A stretch of 64,000 nt of DNA from Gallaecimonas pentaromativorans. GTDB lineage: Bacteria; Pseudomonadota; Gammaproteobacteria; Enterobacterales; Gallaecimonadaceae. Position 1 is the first letter of the stretch; each line of letters starts with the position of its first letter. The position numbers and the translations under genes are program-made. Positions 41,915 to 50,552 of this stretch are shown here, piece by piece. The DNA lies in NCBI RefSeq assembly GCF_003751625.1, contig NZ_RJUL01000003.1, positions 186,001 to 250,000 on the forward strand. The letters run 5' to 3'. The notes below the pieces were generated by a model that was not told where the DNA came from, searched no databases, and saw only the letters and a program-made list of their open reading frames with translations.

Positions 41915-42146
41915 GTGCTGCGATTAATATCAGGCAGCGGCTTACGGGAATGATGGGAAAGTAAAAATGCGGAAGGTGGCCTTATCGGGCGCTGACTTTA
42001 GATACCGGGTTTACTCAGGCCATCCATTGCCTTCGCCCTGCGGGCCATCGTCGTTGACTCCGATGTTCAAACCTCGGCGGCCCCTATCATTCCCACCGAA
42101 GTTGTTGCCCAGTCGGGCGGTTCAGAGCTCCACTGAAAGGGGCACC
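41915..42146. other. Gene-poor stretch with a headless coding remnant
   Basis: 232 bp. A plus-strand frame open from a TAG near 41980 reads PSIAFALRAIVVDSDVQTSA and ends in TGA near 42136. It has coding-like composition but no start codon. I do not recognise it. It ends 11 nt before the next small ORF. Confidence 0.3.
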
Positions 42147-42344
42147 ATGAGCCCAATATCCAAGTACAGCGCCAAGGCTGCCAACGAGGCTTCGTTCCAA
42201 ATCCACTCGCTGACCGAAAATCTTAGAAAACTAACGACGCAGCTTGTGTCATTTATCTCATTGAGGATGTGGCTGGAGGCGGTTGCATCATATATGGACT
42301 TTTCCGCTCTGGAAGAGCCACTATGTCAAAGGATGGAGGTTTGA
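42147..42344 (+). CDS. Small ORF of unknown function (65 aa)
   Basis: The ORF starts MSPISKYSAKAANEASFQIH with AGGGG a few bases upstream and ends just before the truncated KAP-like gene. It is mostly helical with no membrane segment. It may be a real accessory gene of the KAP-like locus or a remnant. Confidence 0.4.
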   Translation: MSPISKYSAKAANEASFQIHSLTENLRKLTTQLVSFISLRMWLEAVASYMDFSALEEPLCQRMEV

Positions 42345-42446
42345 GTGTTTAAGGCGCTACTTCAGATGCTACTTAGAATAACCAAGCCAAAAACAGGCAA
42401 ACCTCGAGTTATTTATACTCAATCGAAAACCAGGGACGGTGGCAAA

Positions 42447-42785
42447 ATGTCAAAACAAACACATTTAGCTGATTACCTCAGCTACTACCAAGCTCTGGAA
42501 GCACCAAGCTACGCAGTTCTAGTCACTGGAAAGTGGGGTACAGGTAAAACTTACCAGGTAAAACACTTGATACCCGAAGCTGAGCGTTATTATGTCAGTC
42601 TTTTTGGGGTTCAAACAGTCGAACAGATTCATGCTGAGGTTCTTGCTGCTGCCTCACCAAAGTTAGCAAAAGCAACCGCACTAATTGAAAAAACCAGTGG
42701 TACGGTTGCAGAGATCGGAGGTCTTTTGCACTGGCTGGCGCAACACCAAGCGTGTTTCAACGATCAGCCACCATCTAGCCACTGA
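42447..42785 (+). pseudogene. Truncated KAP-like P-loop NTPase
   Basis: The start MSKQTHLADYLSYYQALE is followed by a clear Walker A, GKWGTGKT, and a KAP-like continuation (RYYVSLFGVQTVEQIHAEVL, then EIGGLL). At about residue 94 the similarity stops and the frame runs 18 more codons to TGA. Intact relatives are several hundred residues with Walker B (DDLER). The missing part is not found downstream, so the gene has lost its 3' portion by rearrangement. Membrane or phage-defence roles are known for some KAP proteins. Confidence 0.6.
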
Positions 42786-43110
42786 TCTAGATAAGAACTC
42801 AAAGTGGGTGTCCCATTTAAAGTCGAGGGATCGGATCACGGTCAAACAGATTGGTTCAATGGATTTGGGAAACAACGCCGGGGAAATGTACCTTCAACCA
42901 CGATTTTGGCCCCAACAGCGCAAAGAAGACATTATATCCAATACCAAAACCTAGGGCGTAGCGGCGCTATTTCCTATCCTAGGGGTGTTTTACTTCATTG
43001 GTATGCACATTGTGACAGCGCGTGGATTTTCGCACGATTTCATTGTCGACAATCTTAAGGACCGCGGTCCATGCATTGTGCTTCATCCTAGTGTTACCCT
43101 CAGCAGGGGC
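42786..43110. pseudogene. Decayed sequence with a membrane-protein remnant
   Basis: There is no intact gene. From a TAG near 42953 one plus-strand frame reads VAALFPILGVFYFIGMHIVT and on for about 40 residues, ending inside the 3' end of the DUF4411 gene. It looks like the C-terminus of a lost membrane protein. Other frames are short and unconvincing. Confidence 0.3.
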
Positions 43111-43605
43111 TTAGTTGCCAAGCACAAACTGTGCTTGTAACTGCGTGAGCAGCTGGAAGGTGTTTATATAACTTACGTTGAATTGCTGACAAATGTTGGG
43201 GACTTTGACTTTTTTACTGGCAGCATCCACCACCTTTTCGTGCGTCACCACCGTCGCCCCTGTCGTGACAGCTTTGGCGATGAGCCACGGATCAGCTTTA
43301 CTGAGAAAATTGGCAATATCCACCGGTGATTTACCTTTCAGCGACACCACATAGTTGGCGATGTCAGTAAATGTCGCTTGCGTCGCCGTATCGGCCACCG
43401 AGATAAAATGCGCCTGATGTGCCTTGGCCCATTGCGATAAGGTATCGGTCGAGTCGGTTAACTCAAGATACACGTTATCAATACTCATGACTTGTCCCGC
43501 TTGAAACTGCTTTTCCAACCAGTCCCAGAAGGCGGGGCAAAAGTCCATGTTGTAATACACGTTTTTCGCTTGAATATACGTATTTGCATCCATCAAATAA
43601 TTCAA
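43111..43605 (-). CDS. DUF4411 PIN-like protein (probable toxin)
   Basis: 164 residues. A PIN-like fold with the N-terminal acidic motif MNYLMDANTYIQAKN (D6), a central acidic residue in IDNVYLELTDSTD and a late acidic site in FLSKADPWLIAKA. DUF4411 proteins are paired with XRE/ImmA-IrrE proteins in predicted type II toxin-antitoxin modules. The ATG overlaps the upstream antitoxin-like gene by 4 bp (ATGA). The expected activity is RNase. Confidence 0.8.
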   Translation of the reverse strand: MNYLMDANTYIQAKNVYYNMDFCPAFWDWLEKQFQAGQVMSIDNVYLELTDSTDTLSQWAKAHQAHFISVADTATQATFTDIANYVVSLKGKSPVDIANFLSKADPWLIAKAVTTGATVVTHEKVVDAASKKVKVPNICQQFNVSYINTFQLLTQLQAQFVLGN

Positions 43606-44744
43606 CGCTCGTATCCTTTCGCAAACGTGGCGATTTTATCTGGCTTCATCCCTAATAGCTGACCTGCATCGCGTAACAACACATTGCCACTGGCGGTTTC
43701 AGAGAGCACTGCCCGCGCTAATCGCTCGCTGGTTTGGCTTTTCAGCGTCACATAATAACTCGGCCCGCGTCCCGTGCGCTCCCGCTCATCGTATTGCTTT
43801 TTCAACCAGGCAATAAAGCGGTGATAGTCGTAGGTTGTAATAAAATTCAAGGTCAGTGCCCGTCGCGCTAAGACCCATTGGCTCACATGAAAATGGGCTT
43901 CTAACGGCCCTAAATTCTCTTTCCAGTCCTCCGCAGGCTGCCACAGTGCACGAAACTCTTCGCCCGGCACCAGAAACTCAGCCGCCACGGCATTACACAG
44001 TACTTCCTCTTGTCTGTGGCTCGTATCGGCCCCGTCAGAAACACCACTTTGCCCAATCCAAATGTGTGCCAATTCATGGATAAGCGTAAACAACCGTGCC
44101 ACGGGGGCATCCGCGAGGTTAATAAAGATCACCGGTGCAACAGGATCCGCAATAGCAAAGCCGCGAAATTCAGTCACAGAGAGCGGTTTCGTGTGATGTC
44201 CCAAGTGGCCCTGGCGGATCACCAATACCCCAACGGCTTCAATACGCGCGATCAACGCCTTATGGTAATCCTCCCAATTTCCCCGCGTCGGGTGCGGCGG
44301 CACGCCCAGCACCTGGCGCATGTCATCAACGATGGTGGCGACAGGCGTTGTTGTCGTAAAACGTCCGACGAACGGCAAAGGAGATTGGGCCTGCTCCAGA
44401 GCGTAGTCTTTATACCAGGCTTGCTTTGTGAGTGTGGTTTGCACCACTTTGAGTAGCTCTGCACTGGGCTTTCTTACCGGCTCACTGTCCACCGTACGCA
44501 GATCCGGAATGGACAGCGTCTCTTTTGGCTGTTCATGTAAAAATAAAAATCCAAAGGGCACATAAGTTTTCTCAGCCAGTTCCATGGCCTTGCGTATCGT
44601 AATGGGCTTTGTACCGCTTTCCCACGCGTCCACTTTGTCTTCCGTGGTGTGCAACTTTTTCGCAAGCATAGCAAGGGTGAGATCTGCGCGTTCCCGCGCC
44701 CACCGAAGCAGGTTTGGATTAACTTGTGCGTATGCAGTTGCCAT
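43602..44744 (-). CDS. XRE/ImmA-IrrE (DUF955) protein, probable antitoxin
   Basis: 380 residues. The helix-turn-helix is at about 10-65 (RADLTLAMLAKKLHTTEDKVDAWE) and the metallopeptidase domain has HELAH (223-227) with a downstream glutamate in NAVAAEFLVP. It is translationally coupled to the DUF4411 gene. It likely represses the operon and neutralises the PIN-like toxin; some ImmA/IrrE proteins cleave repressors. Composition is poorer in G and C than in core genes. Confidence 0.85.
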   Translation of the reverse strand: MATAYAQVNPNLLRWARERADLTLAMLAKKLHTTEDKVDAWESGTKPITIRKAMELAEKTYVPFGFLFLHEQPKETLSIPDLRTVDSEPVRKPSAELLKVVQTTLTKQAWYKDYALEQAQSPLPFVGRFTTTTPVATIVDDMRQVLGVPPHPTRGNWEDYHKALIARIEAVGVLVIRQGHLGHHTKPLSVTEFRGFAIADPVAPVIFINLADAPVARLFTLIHELAHIWIGQSGVSDGADTSHRQEEVLCNAVAAEFLVPGEEFRALWQPAEDWKENLGPLEAHFHVSQWVLARRALTLNFITTYDYHRFIAWLKKQYDERERTGRGPSYYVTLKSQTSERLARAVLSETASGNVLLRDAGQLLGMKPDKIATFAKGYER

Positions 44745-44818
44745 GAAGAGTCCTTTCTTTTCTCTTATCTTAGTCAGTGATGAAACAGGAGAAAAGATGA
44801 TATTTAAAAATCAATACG

Positions 44819-45184
44819 TTAGTTTTTCAGCCGCTCAACGCGGCCCGTAGTATACAAAAATTGTTCAACTTTATCGTTCTTAGATAACGGGAATCGGGCG
44901 GGAGTTCCCCCCTGTTTCCCGTGATGGGAAAACAACGTCGCGGATGAATACGGGTTGGGACGCGGTTGCCCGAGGCCACCAGCACGCAGCATCCCCATGG
45001 AACGATCCAGCCTGGGCCTATCATTGTCTGTTTTTAACTGGATCCACAGCGGAAAATGATCGCTCAGTTGATAGGTCGCCTCGGCATAGGATAATTCAAA
45101 AAACAATTCCGTCTCCATAAACCCGCCTCGTGAAAAATCAAGGGGCTCAGCAGGACGCCCACCTTTAGCTTTCTTTAATATCAA
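44819..45184 (-). pseudogene. Remnant of an endonuclease/exonuclease/phosphatase-type protein
   Basis: A 121-codon frame. The segment TYQLSDHFPLWIQLKTDN resembles the conserved C-terminal SDH motif of the DNase I-like (EEP) superfamily, but the catalytic N-terminal part is missing. The region after it (RPRLDRSMGMLRAGGLG ...) does not look like the family. It is most likely the 3' fragment of a lost nuclease gene read on into non-coding DNA. Confidence 0.4.
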
Positions 45185-45240
45185 TAGCTTACAAGCAAAG
45201 TAACGAAGCAGCAGATCTTATTTCCTACATTCATATCCTG

Positions 45241-45701
45241 CTGGTGAGCCCCCGGAGCCCGTTAAGTGGAGCGCCTCGTTGTCAGGAGTGGGAGCTGACT
45301 TGAGGCAAGGATGCCGAAAGAGCGGAAGACGCGTCAGGAACGCGTGTGGAGCGGTCAGCGGTAAACGACTAGAAATGAGGATATCGCGTAACATGGGCGG
45401 TGCCTTTGGGCACTTTGTGCGAAAACAAAGCGCCTCGCCTGCCGGTGCGAGAACCGGCAAATAAAGGAATCACCAGCGTTAAAACACCCCGAAAAGGACA
45501 CCCAAACCAGCCGCAAAGCCCCATAAAAAGCCCGCTTGGCGGTGCAAAGTCCCTCACCCGCCACTGCGACAAATCTGTCAGGAACAGATTTGAACATCGG
45601 AGAGCAGGGACGAGGGCCAGGACGGCCCGAGTATTACCGGCAATAAAGGAATCATCAGCTTCCAAACAACGTCGAAAAGAACAGCGGCCCCGCCCACACA
45701 T
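45241..45701. repeat. Intergenic repeat region with CAGGA-loop hairpins
   Basis: No gene. Two imperfect copies of a 46-bp block (45453-45498 and 45636-45681) share ACCGGCAA, ATAAAGGAATCA and CGAAAAG. Hairpins with different stems but the same CAGGA loop occur at 45329-45345 (ACGCGT arms) and 45570-45592 (9-bp arms CAAATCTGT/ACAGATTTG). A third GTCAGGA occurs at 45291. Many GGA triplets are present. Frames are open in places but shared with the repeat, so I do not call proteins. It could be an RNA element or a mobile intergenic repeat. Confidence 0.45.
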
Positions 45702-45739
45702 CCAATAAAAAACCCGCCTTTCGACGGGTTTTCTATTGG
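45702..45739. terminator. Terminator downstream of guaA
   Basis: An outer stem CCAATA / TATTGG and an inner stem AAACCCG / CGGGTTT surround a short loop, with A and T runs. It lies 6 nt beyond the guaA stop (minus strand). Confidence 0.85.
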
Positions 45740-45744
45740 CAGGA

Positions 45745-47322
45745 TTACTCCCACTCAATCGTCGCCGGCGGCTTACCAGAAATGTCGTAAACGACGCGGC
45801 TGATGCCATCAATTTCATTGATGATGCGGTTAGACACCTTGCCCAGCAGATCGTAAGGCAGGTGGGCCCAGTGGGCGGTCATAAAGTCGATGGTCTCAAC
45901 GGCGCGCAAGCTGACAACCCAGTCGTACTTGCGGCCATCGCCCATGACGCCCACGGAGCGTACCGGCAGGAACACCACAAAGGCCTGGCTGACTTTGTGG
46001 TACAGATCGGCCTTGTGCAGCTCTTCGATGAAGATGGCGTCGGCGCGGCGAAGAAGGTCGCAGTATTCCTTTTTGACTTCGCCAAGCACCCGCACGCCCA
46101 GGCCCGGCCCCGGGAAGGGGTGGCGGTAGAGCATGTCGTAGGGCAGGCCCAGTTCCAGGCCGATTTTGCGCACTTCGTCTTTGAAGAGTTCGCGCAGCGG
46201 TTCGACCAGGCCCATTTTCATGTCTTCGGGCAGGCCGCCGACGTTGTGGTGGGATTTGATCACATGGGCCTTGCCGGTCTTGGAGGCGGCAGACTCGATA
46301 ACGTCGGGGTAGATGGTGCCCTGGGCCAGCCATTTGGCGTTTTTCATGCTCTTGGCGTATTCGTCGAACACTTCCACGAACACCCGGCCGATGGTTTTGC
46401 GTTTGGCTTCCGGCTCGTCGATGCCAGCAAGGGCGCTCAGGAAGCGCTCTTCGGCGTCGGCTTTGATGATATTAAGGCCGAAGTGGTCGCCGAACATCTC
46501 CATCACTTGCTCGCCTTCGTTGAGGCGCAGCAGGCCATTGTCAACGAACACACAGGTGAGCTTGTCGCCAATGGCGCGGTGCACCAGCATGGCCACCACG
46601 GACGAATCCACACCGCCGCTAAGGCCGAGAATGACTTCGTCGTCGCCCACTTGCTCTTTGATGCGGGCCACGGCGTCTTCGATGATGGCGCTTGGGGTCC
46701 AGAGGGCGTCACAGCCGCAAATATCCAGCACAAAGTGCTCGAGCAGGCGTTTGCCTTGGCGGGTGTGGGTGACTTCGGGGTGGAACTGCACGCCGTAAAA
46801 ACGCTTTTGCTCGTTGGCCATGATGGCGAACGGGCAGTTGTCGGTTTTGGCGACAGTTTCAAAGCCTTCAGGAATGGCCACTACTTTGTCGCCGTGGCTC
46901 ATCCACACGTCCAGCAGGGCGCGGCCTTCGGCGCCAATGGCATCTTCGATGCCCTGGGTGAGCTTGGAGTCGGTCAGCAGTTCGATTTGGGCGTAGCCAA
47001 ATTCGCGCTCCATGGAGCCTTCAACGCTGCCGCCCAGTTGGTGGGCCATGGTCTGCATGCCGTAGCAGATGCCGAACACCGGTACACCGGCGTTAAAAAC
47101 ATACTCGGGGGCGCGGGGGCTGCCATCGGCGTGCACAGACTCGGGGCCGCCGGAGAGGATGATGCCGTTGGGGGCGAATTCGCGGATGTCTTCTTCGCTC
47201 ACATCCCAGGCCCACAGCTCGCAGTAAACGCCAATCTCACGGATGCGGCGGGCGATAAGCTGGGTGTACTGGGAACCGAAATCCAGGATAAGGATGCGGC
47301 TTTCGTGGATGTTCTTGGTCAT
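45745..47322 (-). CDS. guaA: GMP synthase (glutamine-hydrolysing)
   Basis: 525 residues. Converts XMP, glutamine and ATP to GMP. The class I amidotransferase domain is at about 1-200 (nucleophile Cys in [13 protein letters not shown] and E in FHPEVTH). The ATP-pyrophosphatase domain has the P-loop [10 protein letters not shown]. The dimerisation domain is C-terminal and ends PPATIEWE. It lies 62 nt downstream of guaB on the same strand, with a terminator-like hairpin between. Confidence 0.97.
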   Translation of the reverse strand: MTKNIHESRILILDFGSQYTQLIARRIREIGVYCELWAWDVSEEDIREFAPNGIILSGGPESVHADGSPRAPEYVFNAGVPVFGICYGMQTMAHQLGGSVEGSMEREFGYAQIELLTDSKLTQGIEDAIGAEGRALLDVWMSHGDKVVAIPEGFETVAKTDNCPFAIMANEQKRFYGVQFHPEVTHTRQGKRLLEHFVLDICGCDALWTPSAIIEDAVARIKEQVGDDEVILGLSGGVDSSVVAMLVHRAIGDKLTCVFVDNGLLRLNEGEQVMEMFGDHFGLNIIKADAEERFLSALAGIDEPEAKRKTIGRVFVEVFDEYAKSMKNAKWLAQGTIYPDVIESAASKTGKAHVIKSHHNVGGLPEDMKMGLVEPLRELFKDEVRKIGLELGLPYDMLYRHPFPGPGLGVRVLGEVKKEYCDLLRRADAIFIEELHKADLYHKVSQAFVVFLPVRSVGVMGDGRKYDWVVSLRAVETIDFMTAHWAHLPYDLLGKVSNRIINEIDGISRVVYDISGKPPATIEWE

Positions 47323-47358
47323 TTTGGCCCTGCGTGTGTCAAAACGATAAAAATAAAA

Positions 47359-47378
47359 GCGCCGGCCTAGGCCGGCGC
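47359..47378 (-). terminator. Intercistronic terminator-like hairpin between guaB and guaA
   Basis: A perfect 20-bp palindrome (GCGCCGGCC-TA-GGCCGGCGC). On the minus strand it is followed by TTTTATTTTTATC. It should cause at least partial termination after guaB, or stabilise its mRNA end, and so set the guaB:guaA ratio. Confidence 0.7.
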
Positions 47379-47384
47379 CGTAAC

Positions 47385-48848
47385 TTAGGAGCTGCGGTAG
47401 TTGGGGGCTTCTTTGGTGATGGTCACGTCGTGGACGTGGGACTCACCCATACCGGCGCTGGTGACTTTGACAAACTGCGCCTTGGTGCGCATGTCGTCGA
47501 TGGTGCCGTTACCGGTCAAACCCATGGAGGAGCGCAGGCCGCCCATCTGCTGGTGGATGATGTCCTTGACCTTGCCTTTATAAGGTACGCGCCCTTCGAT
47601 GCCTTCTGGCACCAGCTTGTCGGCGGCGTTGTCGGTCTGAAAATAGCGGTCGCTTGAGCCTTTGGTCATGGCGCCCAGGGAGCCCATGCCGCGGTAGGAT
47701 TTAAAGGCGCGGCCTTGGTAGAGCTCAATTTCACCGGGAGCTTCGTCGGTACCGGCCAGCATGCCGCCAACCATAACGCAGTGGGCGCCGGCGGCGATGG
47801 CTTTACAGATGTCGCCAGAAAAACGAATGCCGCCGTCGGCAATCACCGGCACACCGGTGCCTTCCAGGGCTTCTACGGCGTCAGATACGGCAGTGATCTG
47901 CGGCACGCCAACACCGGTGACAATACGGGTAGTACAGATAGAGCCGGGGCCAATGCCCACTTTCACGGCGTCTACGCCCGCTTCTACCAGCGCCAGGGCG
48001 CCAGCGGCGGTGGCGACGTTACCACCGATGATTTGCACCTCGGGGAAGGCTTTGCGGGTATCGCGGATACGCTGCAATACGCCTTCGGAGTGACCGTGGG
48101 ACGAGTCAATCAGCAGCACGTCAACACCGGCGGCGACCAGAGCGGCAACGCGCTCTTCGTTACCGCTACCGGCGCCCACAGCGGCGCCTACGCGCAGGCG
48201 GCCACGCTCGTCTTTACAGGCGTTGGGTTTGCGCTCGGCTTTTTGGAAGTCTTTAACGGTGATAAGGCCCTTGAGGTGGAAGCTGTCGTCCACCACCAGC
48301 ACTTTTTCGACCCGGTGCTGCTGCATCAGGCGCTGCACTTCTTCACGAGAGGTGCCCACCTTGACGGTGACCAGCTTCTCTTTGGGGGTCATCACCTCAG
48401 AGACCTTGCGGCCGTGGTCGGTGACAAAGCGCACGTCACGGGCGGTGATGATGCCTTCGAGTTCGCCAGACTTGGACACCACCGGGAAACCGGCATAGCC
48501 GTTTTCTTCGGTCAGGCGCAGCACGTCGGTGATGGTGTGGTCGGCAGAGACGCAGTCAGGGTCGGTAACCATACCGGCCACGTAGCGTTTGACCTTGCGC
48601 ACTTCTTCGGCCTGCTGTTCGATGCTCATGTTTTTATGGATAAAACCGATGCCGCCTTCCTGAGCCAGGGCAATAGCCAGGTTGGCTTCAGTTACGGTGT
48701 CCATGGCTGCAGAAACCATCGGGATGTTCAGCTCGATTTTGCGCGTCAGCTTGGTGCGCAGGTCGGCCGTATTGGGCAGTACTTGGGAATGTGCGGGGAG
48801 CAGGAGGACGTCGTCGAACGTCAATGCTTCTTTGATAACGCGTAGCAT
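47385..48848 (-). CDS. guaB: IMP dehydrogenase
   Basis: 487 residues. Oxidises IMP to XMP with NAD+, the first committed step to GMP. A TIM barrel interrupted by two CBS domains (about 90-205). The catalytic cysteine loop is [17 protein letters not shown], with the flap near [17 protein letters not shown]. The start [16 protein letters not shown] is standard. It is divergent from xseA, as in E. coli. Confidence 0.97.
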   Translation of the reverse strand: MLRVIKEALTFDDVLLLPAHSQVLPNTADLRTKLTRKIELNIPMVSAAMDTVTEANLAIALAQEGGIGFIHKNMSIEQQAEEVRKVKRYVAGMVTDPDCVSADHTITDVLRLTEENGYAGFPVVSKSGELEGIITARDVRFVTDHGRKVSEVMTPKEKLVTVKVGTSREEVQRLMQQHRVEKVLVVDDSFHLKGLITVKDFQKAERKPNACKDERGRLRVGAAVGAGSGNEERVAALVAAGVDVLLIDSSHGHSEGVLQRIRDTRKAFPEVQIIGGNVATAAGALALVEAGVDAVKVGIGPGSICTTRIVTGVGVPQITAVSDAVEALEGTGVPVIADGGIRFSGDICKAIAAGAHCVMVGGMLAGTDEAPGEIELYQGRAFKSYRGMGSLGAMTKGSSDRYFQTDNAADKLVPEGIEGRVPYKGKVKDIIHQQMGGLRSSMGLTGNGTIDDMRTKAQFVKVTSAGMGESHVHDVTITKEAPNYRSS

Positions 48849-48905
48849 GGCAACAGCCTCACCGATGGATAAGTGGAAGGGACCTGGTATAGGTGTTGCC
48901 GCGGC

Positions 48906-48935
48906 ATTCTAGCGTCGAGTTTGCCTTTGGGCAAA
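48906..48935 (-). promoter_or_regulatory. guaBA promoter with inverted repeat
   Basis: On the minus strand TTGCCC (48934-48929), a 17-bp spacer and TAGAAT (48911-48906). The inverted repeat TTTGCC-N4-GGCAAA (48920-48935) overlaps the -35 and could be an operator. It differs from the PurR consensus, so the regulator is unknown. Confidence 0.55.
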
Positions 48936-48983
48936 TGGTTTTTGCATCTGGTAGACTGCGCCAAAGTTTTAAAGGGGCAGGCC

Positions 48984-50315
48984 ATGCGCCAAATCTATTC
49001 GGTAACCCAACTCAACACCCAGGTTCGCTACTTGCTGGAAGACAACCTCGGCCTAGTGTGGCTGAGCGGCGAGCTGTCTAACTTCAAGGCCTATGGCTCG
49101 GGGCACTGGTACTTCTCCCTTAAAGACGACCGCTCCCAGGTTACCTGCGCCATGTTCAAGGGCAAAAACAACGGCGTGACCTTCCGCCCCCAGGACGGTA
49201 TGCAGCTGCTGGTGCGGGCCCGTCCTACCCTTTACGAGCCGCGTGGCAACTACCAGTTGGTGGTGGAATTTATGGAGCCCGCTGGTGACGGCATGCTCAA
49301 GCAGCAGTTTGACGCCCTGAAAATGAAGCTGGCCGCCGAAGGCCTCTTTAGCAATGAGCGCAAACGCCCCCTGCCCGCCCACCCCAAACGCATCGGGGTG
49401 ATTAGCTCTCCCTCGGGGGCCGCCGTGCACGATATCTTGAACGTGCTAAAACGCCGGGCGCCCTTCTTGGAAGTGGTGCTCTACCCCGCCCAAGTGCAGG
49501 GGGAGCGCTCGGCCGCCCAGCTTTGCCAGCAGCTTATCGCCGCCAACCAGCGGGCCGAGGTAGACGTGCTGATCCTTGGCCGCGGCGGCGGCAGCCTCGA
49601 AGACTTGTGGAGCTTTAACGACGAGCAGCTGGCCCGCACCATAGCCCAAAGCGCCATTCCGGTAGTGAGCGCCGTGGGCCACGAAACCGATGTGACCATC
49701 AGCGACTTTGTGGCCGACCTTCGCGCCCCGACCCCTTCGGCCGCCGCCGAGTTGGTATCAAGCCAGGCCGGGCTTATCAAAGACCGCTTTGCCGAACTTG
49801 CCCAGCGTCTTTCGCTGCTTGGGCAAAGCCAGCTGCGCCAGCAAGGGGCCCGCCTTGAGGCATTGGCTCAGCGCCTTTATCGCCAGTCCCCCGAGCGCAA
49901 GCTTGAGCGCGACAGCCAAAAGCTCGACGAGCTAAAAGAGCGGCTGCGCCGCGCCCTGCCAAGGCTGGTGGCTCAACAGCAGCAGCCCCTTAAGCTATTG
50001 GACGCCCGCCTTAACCATCAGCACCCCGGTAAGCGCCTTACCCAGCACCAGCAACAACTGGCGCAGTTGCAACAAGCCCTTGGCCAGCAGCTAAAGGGCT
50101 ATTTGTATCGCCAGCGCCAGGGGCAACTACGGCTTATCGACAAGCTCAATCTAGTGAGCCCGCTGGCCACACTGGGGCGCGGTTATGCCATCGCCCAAAG
50201 CGCGGACGGCCAGGTGGTAGACAGCATCCAAAATGTTGAGGCAGGCAGCGCCCTTAGGGTGCGGGTAAAAGACGGGGTAATTAACACCTCCGTTACCGGC
50301 AAAAGCCCGAGCTAA
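48984..50315 (+). CDS. xseA: Exodeoxyribonuclease VII large subunit
   Basis: 443 residues, start MRQIYSVTQLNTQVRYLL with AAGGGG upstream. The N-terminal OB-fold (SGELSNFKAYGSGHWYFSLKD) is followed by the catalytic core with GRGGGSLEDLWSFND and GHETDVTISDFVADLRAPTPSAAAE, then a long C-terminal coiled coil (about 280-400). With XseB it degrades single-stranded DNA from both ends. A longer upstream reading through the guaB promoter is rejected. Confidence 0.96.
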   Translation: MRQIYSVTQLNTQVRYLLEDNLGLVWLSGELSNFKAYGSGHWYFSLKDDRSQVTCAMFKGKNNGVTFRPQDGMQLLVRARPTLYEPRGNYQLVVEFMEPAGDGMLKQQFDALKMKLAAEGLFSNERKRPLPAHPKRIGVISSPSGAAVHDILNVLKRRAPFLEVVLYPAQVQGERSAAQLCQQLIAANQRAEVDVLILGRGGGSLEDLWSFNDEQLARTIAQSAIPVVSAVGHETDVTISDFVADLRAPTPSAAAELVSSQAGLIKDRFAELAQRLSLLGQSQLRQQGARLEALAQRLYRQSPERKLERDSQKLDELKERLRRALPRLVAQQQQPLKLLDARLNHQHPGKRLTQHQQQLAQLQQALGQQLKGYLYRQRQGQLRLIDKLNLVSPLATLGRGYAIAQSADGQVVDSIQNVEAGSALRVRVKDGVINTSVTGKSPS

Positions 50316-50361
50316 CTTACTGCCAGGCCAGTAAAAATGGCCACTGCAAAGGCAGCTTTAC

Positions 50362-50387
50362 AAAGCCCCACAACGGGGCTTTTTTTA
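50362..50387 (+). terminator. Rho-independent terminator after xseA
   Basis: The stem is AAAGCCCC / GGGGCTTT with an ACAAC loop, followed by further T residues. Confidence 0.9.
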
Positions 50388-50402
50388 ATGCAAAAATAGC
50401 GC

Positions 50403-50431
50403 TTGACCGGCTTCTTTTCTGGCCCTATAAA
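50403..50431 (+). promoter_or_regulatory. Strong promoter of aguBA
   Basis: TTGACC (-35), a 17-bp spacer and TATAAA (-10) are close to consensus. They leave a leader of about 115 nt before aguB, long enough for regulation, though no riboswitch fold could be recognised by eye. Confidence 0.72.
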
Positions 50432-50552
50432 ACGCGCCTTTCTTTTATCCTTTTGGCGCCAGCAGCCGTTGCTGTCGGCAGGCCCATCAGGGCTCGTTCG
50501 GTATCAGGTTCTATAGTTGTCTCTTTGATGTGTTTTGCGTAAGGAATCTTTT

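Noticed and set aside
42120-42150. tRNA or attachment site at the edge of the low-GC island
   Set aside because: No cloverleaf can be folded and no matching repeat is found at the other edge near 45.2 kb.
45241-45701. Definite CsrB/RsmY-type sRNA gene
   Set aside because: GGA triplets and CAGGA loops are suggestive, but no promoter or dedicated terminator fits and repeats explain part of the pattern, so it is kept only as a finding.
45279-45818. Open frames on both strands in the CAGGA repeat region
   Set aside because: They coincide with repeated DNA and hairpins. Annotated proteins of this kind are usually artefacts of repeats.
45736-47370. 544-codon open frame antisense to guaA
   Set aside because: It lies fully opposite guaA, which is certain. 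Its composition is that of a codon-usage shadow.
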